Below, piece after piece: positions 18,579 through 27,486 of a stretch of DNA of 36,469 bases (positions are counted from its first letter, which is position 1; the number at the start of each line of letters is the position of its first letter). This DNA comes from Oceaniradius stylonematis (GTDB lineage Bacteria; Pseudomonadota; Alphaproteobacteria; Rhizobiales; Rhizobiaceae): the NCBI RefSeq assembly GCF_003149475.2, contig NZ_QFWV02000006.1:30109-66577 (forward strand), given 5' to 3'. The translations under genes were made by a program, and so were the position numbers. The notes below the pieces were generated by a model. It was given only the letters and a program-made list of their open reading frames with translations. It searched no databases and was not told the DNA's origin.

Positions 18579-19481
18579 ATGTCGACCCTGACGCATCTTG
18601 ACCGTCTGGAAGCCGAAGCCATCCACATCATGCGTGAAGTGGTGGCCGAGGCGGAAAACCCGGTCATGCTCTATTCGATCGGCAAGGATTCGGCGGTGAT
18701 GCTGCATCTGGCGCAAAAAGCGTTCTATCCGGCGCCGCCGCCCTTTCCCCTGATGCACATCGATACGACCTGGAAATTTCGCGAGATGATCGCGTTCCGC
18801 GACCGGATTCCGGACGAGACCGGCATGGAGCTGATCGTCCACACCAATCAGGAAGGGTTGGCGCAGGGCATCAATCCGTTCACCCACGGCTCGTCGGTAC
18901 ACACCGATGTGATGAAGACGCAGGCCCTGCGCCAGGCGCTCGATCTGCACAGGTTCGACGTGGCCTTCGGCGGCGCGCGGCGCGACGAGGAAAAATCCCG
19001 CGCCAAGGAGCGCGTCTTCTCGTTCCGCACCGCCGACCATCGCTGGGACCCCAAGAACCAGCGGCCCGAGCCGTGGAAGCTCTACAATCCCCGAAAGCGA
19101 CCGGGCGAATCGATCCGCGTCTTTCCGTTGTCCAACTGGACCGAGCTCGACATTTGGCAATACATCCACCGCGAGGGGATCGAACTGGTGCCGCTTTACT
19201 TCGCCGCGCCCCGGCCCGTGGTCCAGCGCGATGGTATGCTGATCATGGTCGATGACGAGCGTATCCCGCTGCATCCCAACGAAGTGCCGCAGACCAGACA
19301 TGTCCGCTTCCGCACGCTCGGCTGCTACCCCTTGACCGGCGCCGTCGAGAGCGAGGCGACGAGCCTGCTCGACATCATCCAGGAAATGCTGCTGGCGACG
19401 ACATCCGAACGGCAGGGCCGGGCCATCGATCATGACCAATCGGCATCCATGGAGAAGAAGAAGCAGGAAGGCTATTTCTGA
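18579..19481 (+). CDS. cysD: Sulfate adenylyltransferase subunit 2
   Basis: The small subunit of ATP sulfurylase, which forms adenosine 5'-phosphosulfate (APS) from sulfate and ATP. The 300-residue PP-loop protein has [13 protein letters not shown] (33-45), the conserved [20 protein letters not shown] block, [10 protein letters not shown], and the typical C-terminus [17 protein letters not shown] precedes the ATG. Its stop and the cysNC start share a base (TGATG), which indicates translational coupling between the two interacting subunits. Confidence 0.97.
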   Translation: MSTLTHLDRLEAEAIHIMREVVAEAENPVMLYSIGKDSAVMLHLAQKAFYPAPPPFPLMHIDTTWKFREMIAFRDRIPDETGMELIVHTNQEGLAQGINPFTHGSSVHTDVMKTQALRQALDLHRFDVAFGGARRDEEKSRAKERVFSFRTADHRWDPKNQRPEPWKLYNPRKRPGESIRVFPLSNWTELDIWQYIHREGIELVPLYFAAPRPVVQRDGMLIMVDDERIPLHPNEVPQTRHVRFRTLGCYPLTGAVESEATSLLDIIQEMLLATTSERQGRAIDHDQSASMEKKKQEGYF

Positions 19482-21391
19482 TGGCCCACTATGCATCCGA
19501 TCTGGCGGCCGATGACATTGCGGCCTACCTGAAATCGCACGAACAGAAATCGCTCCTGCGCTTCCTGACCTGCGGCAGCGTGGATGACGGCAAATCGACG
19601 CTGATCGGCCGGCTGCTCTATGAATCCAAGCTCGTTTTCGAGGACCAGCTCGACGCGCTCTATGCGGATTCGCGCAAGTCGGGCACGCAGGGCAACCGGC
19701 TCGATCTGGCGCTCCTGGTCGACGGGCTGGCGTCCGAACGCGAACAGGGCATCACCATCGATGTCGCCTACCGCTTCTTTTCGACCGAAAAGCGCAAGTT
19801 CATCGTCGCCGATACGCCGGGCCATGAGCAATATACGCGCAACATGGCGACCGGCGCTTCCACCGCCGATCTGGCGATCATTCTGGTCGATGCGCGCAAG
19901 GGCATCCTGACCCAGACGCGCCGCCACTCCTTCATCGTTTCGCGTCTGGGCATCCGCAACATCGTCGTCGCCGTCAACAAGATGGATCTCGTCGATTATG
20001 ACGCGGCCGTCTTCCGCCGGATCGAGCGCGAATACCGCCTGCTCGCGCGTGCGCTGGGCACCGAGCCCGATATCACGGCGATCCCCATCTCGGCGCTTGA
20101 AGGCGACAATGTCATCGAACCCGGCGCTTCCATGCCCTGGTATGACGGGCCGACGCTCATGGACCATCTCGAACAGGTCGAGATCGGCGGCGACCGGTCC
20201 GACAAGCCGTTCCGGCTGCCTGTCCAGTGGGTCAACCGTCCGAACCTCGATTTCCGCGGCTTTGCCGGCCAGATTGCCGGCGGCTTCGTCGGTGTGGGCG
20301 ATCCGGTCACGGTCCTGCCCTCCGGTCGGCAGAGCACGGTGACCGGTGTCATTGGCGCCAATGACGATGCGCAGGGCGCCGTCGCGGGCCAGTCGGTGAC
20401 GCTGACGCTGGCCGACGAGATCGACGTCTCGCGCGGCGACATGATCGTCGGCACGGGCGCACCGGCGCAGACCGGCGACCGGTTCGAGGCCACCATCATC
20501 TGGATGGCGGACGAGAAGATGTTCCCGGGCCGCGCCTACCAGATCAAGACCGGCAGCGGCACCGCGCAGGCAACGCTCGGCCCGCCCAAACACCGCGTGG
20601 ACATCAACACGCTCGCCGAGGAGCCCGCGCGGGACCTGGCTCTGAATGAAATCGGCGTTTGCCCGGTCACGCTCGACCGGACGATCGCGTTCGACCCCTA
20701 TGACGACAATCGCGAGACCGGCGGTTTCATCCTGATCGACAAGCTGACCAATGCGACCGTCGGCATGGGCATGATCCATCATGCGCTCAACCGGTCCGAC
20801 AACATCCATTGGCAGGCCACCGACATCGGCAAAATCGAACGGGCACAGATGAAGGGCCAGCGCCCTTGCGTCGTCTGGTTCACCGGCCTTTCGGGATCGG
20901 GCAAGTCGACGATCGCTAATCTTGTCGAGAAGAAACTCGCCGCCAACCAGGCGCACACCATGCTGCTCGACGGCGACAATGTGCGGCACGGGCTGAACAA
21001 GGATCTGGGCTTTTCCGATGCCGACCGCGTCGAGAACATCCGCCGGGTCGCCGAGGTCGCGCGGCTGATGACCGAAGCGGGCCTCATCACGCTCGTCTCC
21101 TTCATTTCGCCGTTCCGCGCCGAGCGGCGGCTGGCGCGCGACCTGGTGCCCGATGGCGAATTCTTCCTCGTTCATATCGACACGCCGTTGGAGGTCGCCG
21201 AACAGCGCGACCCCAAGGGGCTCTACAAGAAGGCCCGTGCCGGCCGGATTCCGAACTTCACCGGCATCGGCTCTGCCTATGAGCGGCCCGAAAAGCCGGA
21301 TCTGCGCATCGATACGTCCGCGCTGAGCGCCGACGAGGCGGCCAACCGGGTGATCGGCGAACTGGTGGCGCGGGGAATTGTTCCGGGGTGA
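19481..21391 (+). CDS. cysNC: Bifunctional sulfate adenylyltransferase subunit 1 / adenylylsulfate kinase
   Basis: A fused protein: CysN is the GTPase subunit that drives APS formation, and CysC phosphorylates APS to PAPS. It has 636 residues. The N-terminal elongation-factor-like GTPase has P-loop GSVDDGKST (32-40), DTPGHEQYTRNM and NKMD, followed by beta-barrel domains. From about residue 460 the APS kinase begins, with P-loop GLSGSGKST (469-477), DGDNVRHGLNKDLGF, FISPFRAER and DPKGLYKKAR. The fusion is common in rhizobia (NodQ-like). cysH and a sulfate transporter are not in the window. Confidence 0.97.
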   Translation: MAHYASDLAADDIAAYLKSHEQKSLLRFLTCGSVDDGKSTLIGRLLYESKLVFEDQLDALYADSRKSGTQGNRLDLALLVDGLASEREQGITIDVAYRFFSTEKRKFIVADTPGHEQYTRNMATGASTADLAIILVDARKGILTQTRRHSFIVSRLGIRNIVVAVNKMDLVDYDAAVFRRIEREYRLLARALGTEPDITAIPISALEGDNVIEPGASMPWYDGPTLMDHLEQVEIGGDRSDKPFRLPVQWVNRPNLDFRGFAGQIAGGFVGVGDPVTVLPSGRQSTVTGVIGANDDAQGAVAGQSVTLTLADEIDVSRGDMIVGTGAPAQTGDRFEATIIWMADEKMFPGRAYQIKTGSGTAQATLGPPKHRVDINTLAEEPARDLALNEIGVCPVTLDRTIAFDPYDDNRETGGFILIDKLTNATVGMGMIHHALNRSDNIHWQATDIGKIERAQMKGQRPCVVWFTGLSGSGKSTIANLVEKKLAANQAHTMLLDGDNVRHGLNKDLGFSDADRVENIRRVAEVARLMTEAGLITLVSFISPFRAERRLARDLVPDGEFFLVHIDTPLEVAEQRDPKGLYKKARAGRIPNFTGIGSAYERPEKPDLRIDTSALSADEAANRVIGELVARGIVPG

Positions 21392-21437
21392 AAAGCCGGT
21401 CCTAGGCGTTTCGGCGAACTTGCTTTATCGCGCCCGC

Positions 21438-21456
21438 TTGGCGAACAATGCGCCAA
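21438..21456. promoter_or_regulatory. Inverted repeat just upstream of the DRL-type gene
   Basis: TTGGCG, seven bases, CGCCAA: a perfect 6-bp dyad ending 3 bp before the Shine-Dalgarno (GGGAG at 21459-21463). It could be an operator, or in mRNA a hairpin beside the ribosome site. It covers an alternative ATG at 21448, which argues for the later start. Confidence 0.35.
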
Positions 21457-21468
21457 ACGGGAGTTGTA

Positions 21469-22824
21469 ATGCAGTTCAAACCGCCCAATGTCGCCTTGAC
21501 CGGCCTTGCCGCCGAGCTGCGCCGGCGCGCCGAGGATGGCAATCCGATCCGTATCGGCATGGTCGGCACCGGCGAGATGGGCACCGACATCTTCACGCAG
21601 GTTGCGATGATGGACGGCATCGAGATCGCCACCGTCATGGAGCGCACGCCCGGCAGGGCCGAGCAGGGCGCGACGCTCGCCTATGGCGAGGCGGGCCGCA
21701 CGCAGGCGGTCTCCAGCCACGATGCGGCATCGGCTGCCATCGAGGCTGGCAGGATCGCCGTCACCGACGATCTCGATCTGGCCCTGTCGCATGATCTGGT
21801 CGATGTGGTGATCGACGCGACGGGCGTGCCCGAAGCCGGCGCCGATATCGGCATGCGCACGATCGGCTTCGGCAAGCACCTGATCATGATGAATGTCGAA
21901 TGCGACGTCTGCATAGGGCCTTACCTCAAGCATGAGGCTGACAAGGCGGGCGTCGTCTACACGCTGGGCGCCGGCGACGAACCCTCCTCCTGCATGGAGA
22001 TCATCGAGTTCGTCACCGCCATGGGCCATTCGGTGGTCTCGGCTGGAAAGGGCAAGAACAACCCGCTCAATGTCGATGCGGTGCCGGACGATCTTCAGGA
22101 AGAAGCCGATCGACGGAACATGAATGTCCGGATGCTGGTCGAGTTCGTCGACGGCTCAAAGACGATGGTGGAGATGGCGGCCATCGCCAACGCGACCGGT
22201 CTCGTGCCTGACGTGCCCGGCATGCACGGTCCGCGCGCCACGGTCGACCAGTTGGCATCGGTGCTGATCCCCCAAGCCGATGGCGGCGTCCTGTCGAAGC
22301 CCGGATGCGTCGATTACTCGATAGGCAAGGGCGTGTCGCCGGGCGTCTTCGTCGTGATCAAGGCCGAACACCCGCGCATTCACGAGCGCATGGCCGATCT
22401 GAAGATGGGCGAGGGGCCTTACTTCACCTTCCATCGGCCCTATCATCTGACCTCGCTGGAAGTGCCGCTGACCGCCGCGCGCATCATGCTGCACGGCAGG
22501 CCGGACATGGTGCCGCTGGAAACGCCGGTCGCCGAAGTCTGCGCGGTTGCCAAGCGGGACATCGCGGCCGGTGAGACGCTCGGCGCGGTTGGCCAGTACT
22601 GCTACCGGTCCTTCACGATGAACGCTACCGACGCGCGATCGGCGCGCGCCATCCCGTGCGGACTTCTGGAAAAGGGCAGGGCGCTCAGGCCGATCGCCAA
22701 GGGCGATCTTCTGACCTGGGACAACGCCATGCCCAAACCCGGATCGATGATCGCCGACCTGCGCGCCCTTCAGGATGCGATGATTTGGGGCGCGGCGCCG
22801 GCGCAGGCCGTGCCCGCCGAATAA
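21469..22824 (+). CDS. DXR-like (DRL-type) / homoserine-dehydrogenase-like oxidoreductase with SAF domain
   Basis: 451 residues from ATG 21469, chosen for its Shine-Dalgarno (GGGAG at 21459). A Rossmann fold opens with IRIGMVGTGEMGTD (GTGEMG at 33-38), followed by VVIDATGVPEAG and a central domain (YTLGAGDEPSSCMEIIEF, GKGKNNPLN). The C-terminus has a SAF-like domain (about 353-427; AKRDIAAGETLG, IAKGDLLTWDNA). This is the COG4091 architecture. One member, DRL of Brucella, was shown to convert 1-deoxyxylulose 5-phosphate to methylerythritol 4-phosphate in place of DXR. Adjacency to dxs favours that role here, but other family members act on different substrates, so the specific function is inferred. 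Confidence 0.8.
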   Translation: MQFKPPNVALTGLAAELRRRAEDGNPIRIGMVGTGEMGTDIFTQVAMMDGIEIATVMERTPGRAEQGATLAYGEAGRTQAVSSHDAASAAIEAGRIAVTDDLDLALSHDLVDVVIDATGVPEAGADIGMRTIGFGKHLIMMNVECDVCIGPYLKHEADKAGVVYTLGAGDEPSSCMEIIEFVTAMGHSVVSAGKGKNNPLNVDAVPDDLQEEADRRNMNVRMLVEFVDGSKTMVEMAAIANATGLVPDVPGMHGPRATVDQLASVLIPQADGGVLSKPGCVDYSIGKGVSPGVFVVIKAEHPRIHERMADLKMGEGPYFTFHRPYHLTSLEVPLTAARIMLHGRPDMVPLETPVAEVCAVAKRDIAAGETLGAVGQYCYRSFTMNATDARSARAIPCGLLEKGRALRPIAKGDLLTWDNAMPKPGSMIADLRALQDAMIWGAAPAQAVPAE

Positions 22825-22827
22825 GGC

Positions 22828-22842
22828 GCGCCGAAAGGGCGC
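22828..22842 (+). terminator. Short hairpin after the DRL-type gene
   Basis: GCGCC, GAAAG, GGCGC: a perfect 5-bp stem beginning 4 bp after the stop codon. There is no following T-run, so it is a weak terminator candidate. Beyond it, to 23100, I see no gene, only the repeat-rich promoter region of dxs. Confidence 0.25.
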
Positions 22843-22991
22843 ATCGCCGATCGACACAGCCCGGTTGGCCTGAATGGCGCCTGCCGTTAGAAGTTCCAGA
22901 AAGTGATTTCCGGAGTGCCGGGGTGGCAATGGCTTGCGTCGGCCACATTGCGCTGTAAAGCACGCTCGTTGCCTGGTTATGCCGGTATTCA

Positions 22992-23044
22992 TTGACACGG
23001 AGCCGGACACGAGTGACAATTCAAGTTGACACTTTTTTGTGTCA
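22992..23044 (+). promoter_or_regulatory. Repeat-rich promoter/operator region of dxs
   Basis: TTGACA at 22992-22997 with GACAAT at 23015-23020 (17-base spacer) resembles a sigma-70 promoter. A second TTGACA lies at 23026-23031. The core TGACA occurs directly at 22993, 23014 and 23027 and inverted at 23040-23044. The last two form a perfect dyad, TGACAC - six T - GTGTCA (23027-23044), about 57 bp before the dxs ATG. This is a strong candidate operator, or a hairpin in the leader; the regulator is unknown. Confidence 0.5.
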
Positions 23045-23100
23045 TACATTGTTGCATCGTTGCCTTGACGGCATACGAGACCCTGCGGGAGGCAGACTGC

Positions 23101-25026
23101 ATGAGTATGGGACCCGATACCCCGCTTCTGGATACGGTCCGCACGCCAGCGGACCTGCGCGCGCTGCCCGATGACCGGCTTCCGCAGCTTGCCGACGAAT
23201 TGCGCGCCGAGTTGATCGATGCGGTCAGCCAGACCGGCGGTCATCTGGGCGCTGGCCTGGGCGTCGTCGAACTGACAATCGCCATCCATCACGTCTTCAA
23301 CACGCCGCATGACCGGCTGATCTGGGATGTCGGCCACCAGTGCTATCCGCACAAGATCCTGACCGGCCGCCGCGACCGCATTCGCACGCTGCGCAAGGAA
23401 AACGGCCTGTCCGGTTTCACCAAGCGCGCCGAGAGCGAGTATGACCCGTTCGGCGCGGCCCATTCCTCGACCTCGATTTCTGCCGGCCTCGGCATGGTGG
23501 AAGCGGCGCGCCTGCAGGGAATCGAGCGCAACGTGATCTCGGTCATCGGCGACGGGTCGATGTCGGCGGGCATGGCCTATGAGGCGATGAACAATGCCGG
23601 CCACATGGATGCGCGGCAGATCGTCATCCTCAACGACAACGATATGTCGATCGCCCCGCCGACCGGCGCGATGAGCGCCTATCTGGCGCGGCTGGTGTCC
23701 GGTCGCACCTATATCTCCTTGCGCGAAGCGGCCAAGCAGCTTTCCAAGCGCATGCCCAAATTCATCCAGGACAAGGCGCGCAAGACCGAGGAGTACACCC
23801 GCGCCTTCTTCTCCGGCGGCACGCTCTTCGAGGAGCTGGGCTTCTTCTATGTCGGGCCGATCGACGGCCACAATCTGGACCATCTGCTGCCGGTCCTGCG
23901 CAATGCGCGCGATGCCGGCGTCGGCCCGATCCTGATCCACGCCATCACGCAAAAGGGCAAGGGCTACGCCCCCGCCGAGGCCGCCGCCGACAAGTATCAC
24001 GGCGTCGCAAAGTTCGACGTGATTACCGGCGCACAGGCCAAGGCCAAGCCGAACGCGCCCAGCTACACCAAGGTGTTCGGCCAGTCGCTCATTCAGGAAG
24101 CGGAAACGGACGACAAGGTCGTCGCGATCACCGCGGCGATGCCTTCGGGCACCGGCGTCGACATTTTCGGCGACGCCTTCCCCGGGCGGACATATGATGT
24201 CGGCATTGCCGAACAGCATGCCGTGACCTTCGCCGCCGGTCTGGCCGCCGACGGCATGAAGCCGTTCTGCGCCATCTATTCGACCTTCCTGCAGCGCGCC
24301 TACGATCAGGTCGTGCACGATGTGGCGATCCAGAAGCTGCCGGTGCGGTTTCCGATCGACAGGGCGGGCTTCGTCGGCTCCGACGGTCAGACCCATGCCG
24401 GTTCGTTCGATATCGCTTACCTTGGCTGCCTGCCGGGCATGGTGATCATGGCCGCCGGCGACGAGGCCGAGCTCAAGCACATGGTCCGGACTGCGACGGC
24501 CTATGACGAGGGGCCGCTGGCCTTCCGCTATCCGCGCGGCGAAGGCGTCGGCGTGGATATGCCCGAGCGCGGCGAGGTTTTGGAGATCGGCCGTGGCCGC
24601 ATCGTCCGCGAAGGCGGCAAGGTGGCGATCCTGTCGCTGGGCGGACGCCTGAAGGAGGCGTTGCTCGCCGCCGAGCAGCTTGGTTCCTTCGGCCTGCCGG
24701 CAACCGTGGCCGACGCGCGCTTTGCCAAGCCGCTCGATGCCGAACTGATCGGCCAGCTTGCCCGCAACCACGAGCTTCTCATCACGGTCGAGGAAGGCTC
24801 GGTGGGCGGGTTTGGTTCGTTCGTGGCCCAGCACCTGTTCGATCAGGGGCTTCTGGACAACGGCTTGAAGTACCGGTCGCTGTTCCTGCCGGACCGTTTC
24901 GTCGACCAGGCCTCACCCGACCGCATGTACGCCCAGTCGGGCCTCGATGCCGATGGCATCGTCAAGGCCGTGTTTGGCGCGCTGGGGCGGCAGGAGGCCG
25001 AGCAAACAGGCGCGATCATCGCCTGA
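23101..25026 (+). CDS. dxs: 1-deoxy-D-xylulose-5-phosphate synthase
   Basis: Thiamine-diphosphate enzyme condensing pyruvate and glyceraldehyde 3-phosphate, the first step of the MEP isoprenoid pathway. It has 641 residues from ATG 23101, 8 bp after GGGAGG (23087-23092). The N-terminal domain has [15 protein letters not shown] and the TPP/Mg motif [18 protein letters not shown] (D151) with [11 protein letters not shown]; the pyrimidine domain has [17 protein letters not shown]; and the substrate region has [15 protein letters not shown] and AFRYPRG. The C-terminal transketolase domain is complete. An in-frame ATG at 23026 lies inside the operator region and is unlikely. Classical neighbours such as ispA or tlyA are absent; the DRL-type gene lies upstream instead. 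Confidence 0.97.
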   Translation: MSMGPDTPLLDTVRTPADLRALPDDRLPQLADELRAELIDAVSQTGGHLGAGLGVVELTIAIHHVFNTPHDRLIWDVGHQCYPHKILTGRRDRIRTLRKENGLSGFTKRAESEYDPFGAAHSSTSISAGLGMVEAARLQGIERNVISVIGDGSMSAGMAYEAMNNAGHMDARQIVILNDNDMSIAPPTGAMSAYLARLVSGRTYISLREAAKQLSKRMPKFIQDKARKTEEYTRAFFSGGTLFEELGFFYVGPIDGHNLDHLLPVLRNARDAGVGPILIHAITQKGKGYAPAEAAADKYHGVAKFDVITGAQAKAKPNAPSYTKVFGQSLIQEAETDDKVVAITAAMPSGTGVDIFGDAFPGRTYDVGIAEQHAVTFAAGLAADGMKPFCAIYSTFLQRAYDQVVHDVAIQKLPVRFPIDRAGFVGSDGQTHAGSFDIAYLGCLPGMVIMAAGDEAELKHMVRTATAYDEGPLAFRYPRGEGVGVDMPERGEVLEIGRGRIVREGGKVAILSLGGRLKEALLAAEQLGSFGLPATVADARFAKPLDAELIGQLARNHELLITVEEGSVGGFGSFVAQHLFDQGLLDNGLKYRSLFLPDRFVDQASPDRMYAQSGLDADGIVKAVFGALGRQEAEQTGAIIA

Positions 25027-25137
25027 GTCAACGGGAGATTCGATCGCTCGCAACCCGATTTGTTCCGTGCGAATGCGGCGGCCCGGGGCTATAGAACCGG
25101 CGCCCGGCGCGGTTGGAATCCGCCTGAGACGCGATAT

Positions 25138-25178
25138 CGGAGTGTAGCGCAGCCTGGTAGCGCACCTCGTTCGGGACG
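25138..25178 (+). pseudogene. 5' half of tRNA-Pro (anticodon CGG), truncated
   Basis: The tRNA start is clear: acceptor strand CGGAGTG (25138-25144), TA, D arm GCGC-AGCCTGGTA-GCGC (25147-25163), A, anticodon stem CCTCG (25165-25169), loop TTCGGGA (25170-25176) with anticodon CGG, then CG. The 3' anticodon strand should continue as CGAGG but reads CGCCT. No variable loop, matching T arm or 3' acceptor strand (CACTCCG) follows. The break lies where tyrosine integrases often recombine, so this is probably an attachment-site remnant or rearrangement scar. It cannot be a working tRNA. Confidence 0.8.
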
Positions 25179-25495
25179 CCTTGGTCTCCATAGAAAAAGT
25201 TCATACACTGTAGCAGGTTAGACGATTGTGCCATGCTTATGGTGGCGTTCGCGTGGGAATATGCGCGTCGAGTTGACCGCCTCGCTCGGCCGGATTTGGT
25301 CTGCACGTGGCGGCAGGGCCGACGTTGCCGAAGTGCCATCTATGTTCCCCTTTGTGACACGTTACGTGATCAAGGGAGCGGCACAATCCCGTGACAGGTC
25401 CATGTGCAAGCGAGGCCCGGAGCCTCGCCGATCTGGCGATCAATATCGTGGGCGATGGCCGATGGCGTTCGACGCGGCGGCCCGGCTGCAGACGG
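25179..25495. other. Gene-free junction between the tRNA fragment and tctB
   Basis: I see no convincing gene here. The first 69 bases after the tRNA break are about 46% GC by hand count, well below the surroundings. A GCAGGTT at 25216-25222 resembles a tRNA T-arm start, but the matching CCTGC is missing. Small dyads are CACGT-T-ACGTG at 25358-25368 and GCGAGGC-CCGGA-GCCTCGC at 25410-25428; the second could terminate the leftward tct operon but has no T-run. Short open frames have no ribosome sites or family resemblance. Confidence 0.5.
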
Positions 25496-25951
25496 TCAGG
25501 GCACGGCGATTTTCAAAAGATATCGCATGACCGCATAGAAGGCGCCGATGAGGATGATGCCGTTGAGCGCGTGAAGCGCCGCCGCCTTTGCGGCCATCGG
25601 TTCACGGCGTGCGGCGAGGGTGATGGCGAGCATCCCCAGCGCCGAGGTGATCACGAAGCCCAATGGCTTCAGCAGGACGGCCCATGCGAACAGCGTGATC
25701 ACGGCGTAGGCAAACCGCTTCCATTCGGTTGGCGGCGCGGTCTGCCGATTTGCGGGCCGCATGAAGCCGAGCGCGAGGATCGCCGTGGCGCCGGCAATCA
25801 GCACGATGGCCGCGGTCACCGGGAACACGGCACCAAGGTCCGACATGGTGCGCGCTTCGTAGAGCGCGTAGGCACCGAAGGTCAGGGCAATGGCTGCTGC
25901 GATGATGTCGGGTGCGGAGATGCCTACCGGCCGATTGGGAGAGGCGCTCAT
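25496..25951 (-). CDS. tctB: Tripartite tricarboxylate transporter, small membrane subunit TctB
   Basis: A 151-residue membrane protein with four predicted helices (about 13-31, 39-60, 80-110 split in two, and 125-147) and the loose TctB pattern ending FYAVMRYLLKIAVP. TctB partners the large TctA permease in secondary carboxylate uptake fed by a periplasmic binding protein. Its start overlaps the tctA stop by 4 bp, so the two are translationally coupled. It is the last gene of the leftward tctC-tctA-tctB operon, and its 3' end faces the truncated tRNA. Confidence 0.85.
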   Translation of the reverse strand: MSASPNRPVGISAPDIIAAAIALTFGAYALYEARTMSDLGAVFPVTAAIVLIAGATAILALGFMRPANRQTAPPTEWKRFAYAVITLFAWAVLLKPLGFVITSALGMLAITLAARREPMAAKAAALHALNGIILIGAFYAVMRYLLKIAVP

Positions 25952-27456
25952 GGCGTTGCGCCTTTCTCTTGCATGCGCCCTCGTCGCCAGTTCACGAGCG
26001 CCGGGGAGGCAAGTGTCAAGACAATCATGAAGATGATCGCCAGAGACAGGGGGCGCCCGAAGAACATCGCCGGAATGCTGCCTTGCGCGCCGCCTATCAG
26101 CCAGGCCTGGACGAACCCGGCTTCGGCGATGGGGCCGAGGATGAGGCCCAGGACGATGGGCGATGCCTCAAAGCCGACGCGGGCTATCAGCCATCCGAAA
26201 ACGCCCAGCACAACCATGATGACGACATGGACGGTGTTGGACTCGATGGCGAACGAGCCGATGACCGTGAGCAGGGCAATGGAGGGCGCCAGCACCGTCT
26301 TCGGGACCGAGACGATCAGCCGGAACGCGTAGCGGCCGATGATCAAGCCGGTCGGCAGCATGAACAGCGTGCCGATGATCAGGCCGAAGACGAATGTGTA
26401 GACGATGTCGGCCTGTTGCGTGAAGAGTTGAGGCCCGGTGCGTATGCCCTGCACCAGCAGAGCGCCCAGAATGATCGCGTCCGGCGGCGTTCCGGGAATG
26501 CCGAGAACCAGGGTTGGGATGAAGCCGCCGCCCACGGTCGCCGAGTTCGCCGCTTCCGATGCGATGACGCCATCGGTGGCGCCGTGCCCGAACTCTTCCG
26601 GCTTCTTCGAGGTGCGCTTGGCTTCGGAGTAGGCGATCAGACCGGCGACCGAGCCGCCGGCAGCCGGCAGGATGCCGACGGCCGTGCCGAGCACGGCAGA
26701 GCGGAAGAGATTGAATTTCGACCGCAGCATGAGGCCGACGGCCTCGGTGAACCGGAAGCCCGAAACCGCCTCGGCCCTGCGCTCGAGATGCGCCTCCTTC
26801 TTGATCACCAGATCGATCAGCACGGGAATGCAGTAAAGGCCGATGAGGGCGGGAATGACGGGAATCCCGCCAAGGAGCGGCGTCTGGCCGAAAGTGAAGC
26901 GGACGTCGCCGCCGACGACGGCGGACCCGACGCAAGACAGGATCAGGCCGATGGCGCCGCCCACGAGCCCCTTGACGGTGTTCCCCCGCGACAGTGTCGC
27001 GATCAAAGAAAGGCCGAAGATTGCGAGCCAGAAGTACTCGACCGGACCGAATGCGAGCGCGACCTGCGACAGGGGCGGGGCAAGCAGCAGCAGGGCGAGC
27101 GCGCCGACCATGCCGCCGACGACCGAGCCCAGGCACGAAAGTGTCACCGCCAGGTCGCCGTCGCCGCGCTTGGCCATGGGAAAACCGTCCATTGAGGTGG
27201 CGATGGCGGCGGGTGTTCCCGGCGTGTTGACGAGGATCGCCGAATAGGCGCCGCCATAGATCGCGCCGGTGTACACCGCACCCAGAGCAATCAGCCCCGA
27301 GGCGGGGTCCATGGTGAAGGTGAAGGGGACCAGAACGGCCACCGCCATGGTGGCCGACAGACCCGGAAGCGCCCCGATGAACGTCCCGGCGATGACGCCG
27401 AACAAGGCAAGCGCCAGGTTGAACGGGGTTATCGCATTCAGAAGGGCATCGATCAC
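25948..27456 (-). CDS. tctA: Tripartite tricarboxylate transporter, large permease subunit TctA
   Basis: A 502-residue polytopic membrane protein with the TctA signatures GALPGLSATMAVAVLVPFTF near residues 28-47, IYGGAYSAILVNTPGTPAAI at about 65-84 and, in the second half, VPFTLGIPGTPPDA-like LVLGIPGTPPDAIILGALL. About 11-12 membrane helices are predicted. The start is GTG 27456, 30 bp after tctC. It moves organic anions across the inner membrane by an ion-coupled mechanism; substrates in the family include citrate, tartrate and aromatic acids, so the sequence alone does not name the substrate. Confidence 0.93.
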   Translation of the reverse strand: MIDALLNAITPFNLALALFGVIAGTFIGALPGLSATMAVAVLVPFTFTMDPASGLIALGAVYTGAIYGGAYSAILVNTPGTPAAIATSMDGFPMAKRGDGDLAVTLSCLGSVVGGMVGALALLLLAPPLSQVALAFGPVEYFWLAIFGLSLIATLSRGNTVKGLVGGAIGLILSCVGSAVVGGDVRFTFGQTPLLGGIPVIPALIGLYCIPVLIDLVIKKEAHLERRAEAVSGFRFTEAVGLMLRSKFNLFRSAVLGTAVGILPAAGGSVAGLIAYSEAKRTSKKPEEFGHGATDGVIASEAANSATVGGGFIPTLVLGIPGTPPDAIILGALLVQGIRTGPQLFTQQADIVYTFVFGLIIGTLFMLPTGLIIGRYAFRLIVSVPKTVLAPSIALLTVIGSFAIESNTVHVVIMVVLGVFGWLIARVGFEASPIVLGLILGPIAEAGFVQAWLIGGAQGSIPAMFFGRPLSLAIIFMIVLTLASPALVNWRRGRMQEKGATP

Positions 27457-27486
27457 GGAGACGCTCCGGGTCCGGGGAGTGCGGGG

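Noticed and set aside
22156-24834. 892-codon open frame on the minus strand opposite the DRL-type gene and dxs
   Set aside because: Spans two well-supported plus-strand genes and the intergenic operator, and shows no recognisable domain.
25216-25240. GCAGGTT at 25216 as a displaced T arm of the broken tRNA-Pro
   Set aside because: Only seven bases match; the complementary CCTGC and the acceptor strand are missing, so a split or intron-containing tRNA is not supported.
25228-25530. Small plus-strand frame (100 codons) after the tRNA fragment
   Set aside because: No ribosome site, no family pattern, and it runs into the 3' end of tctB on the other strand.
26309-26318. TTCGGGAC in tctA as a second copy of the attachment core
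   Set aside because: An eight-base match inside a conserved coding region of a GC-rich genome is expected by chance.
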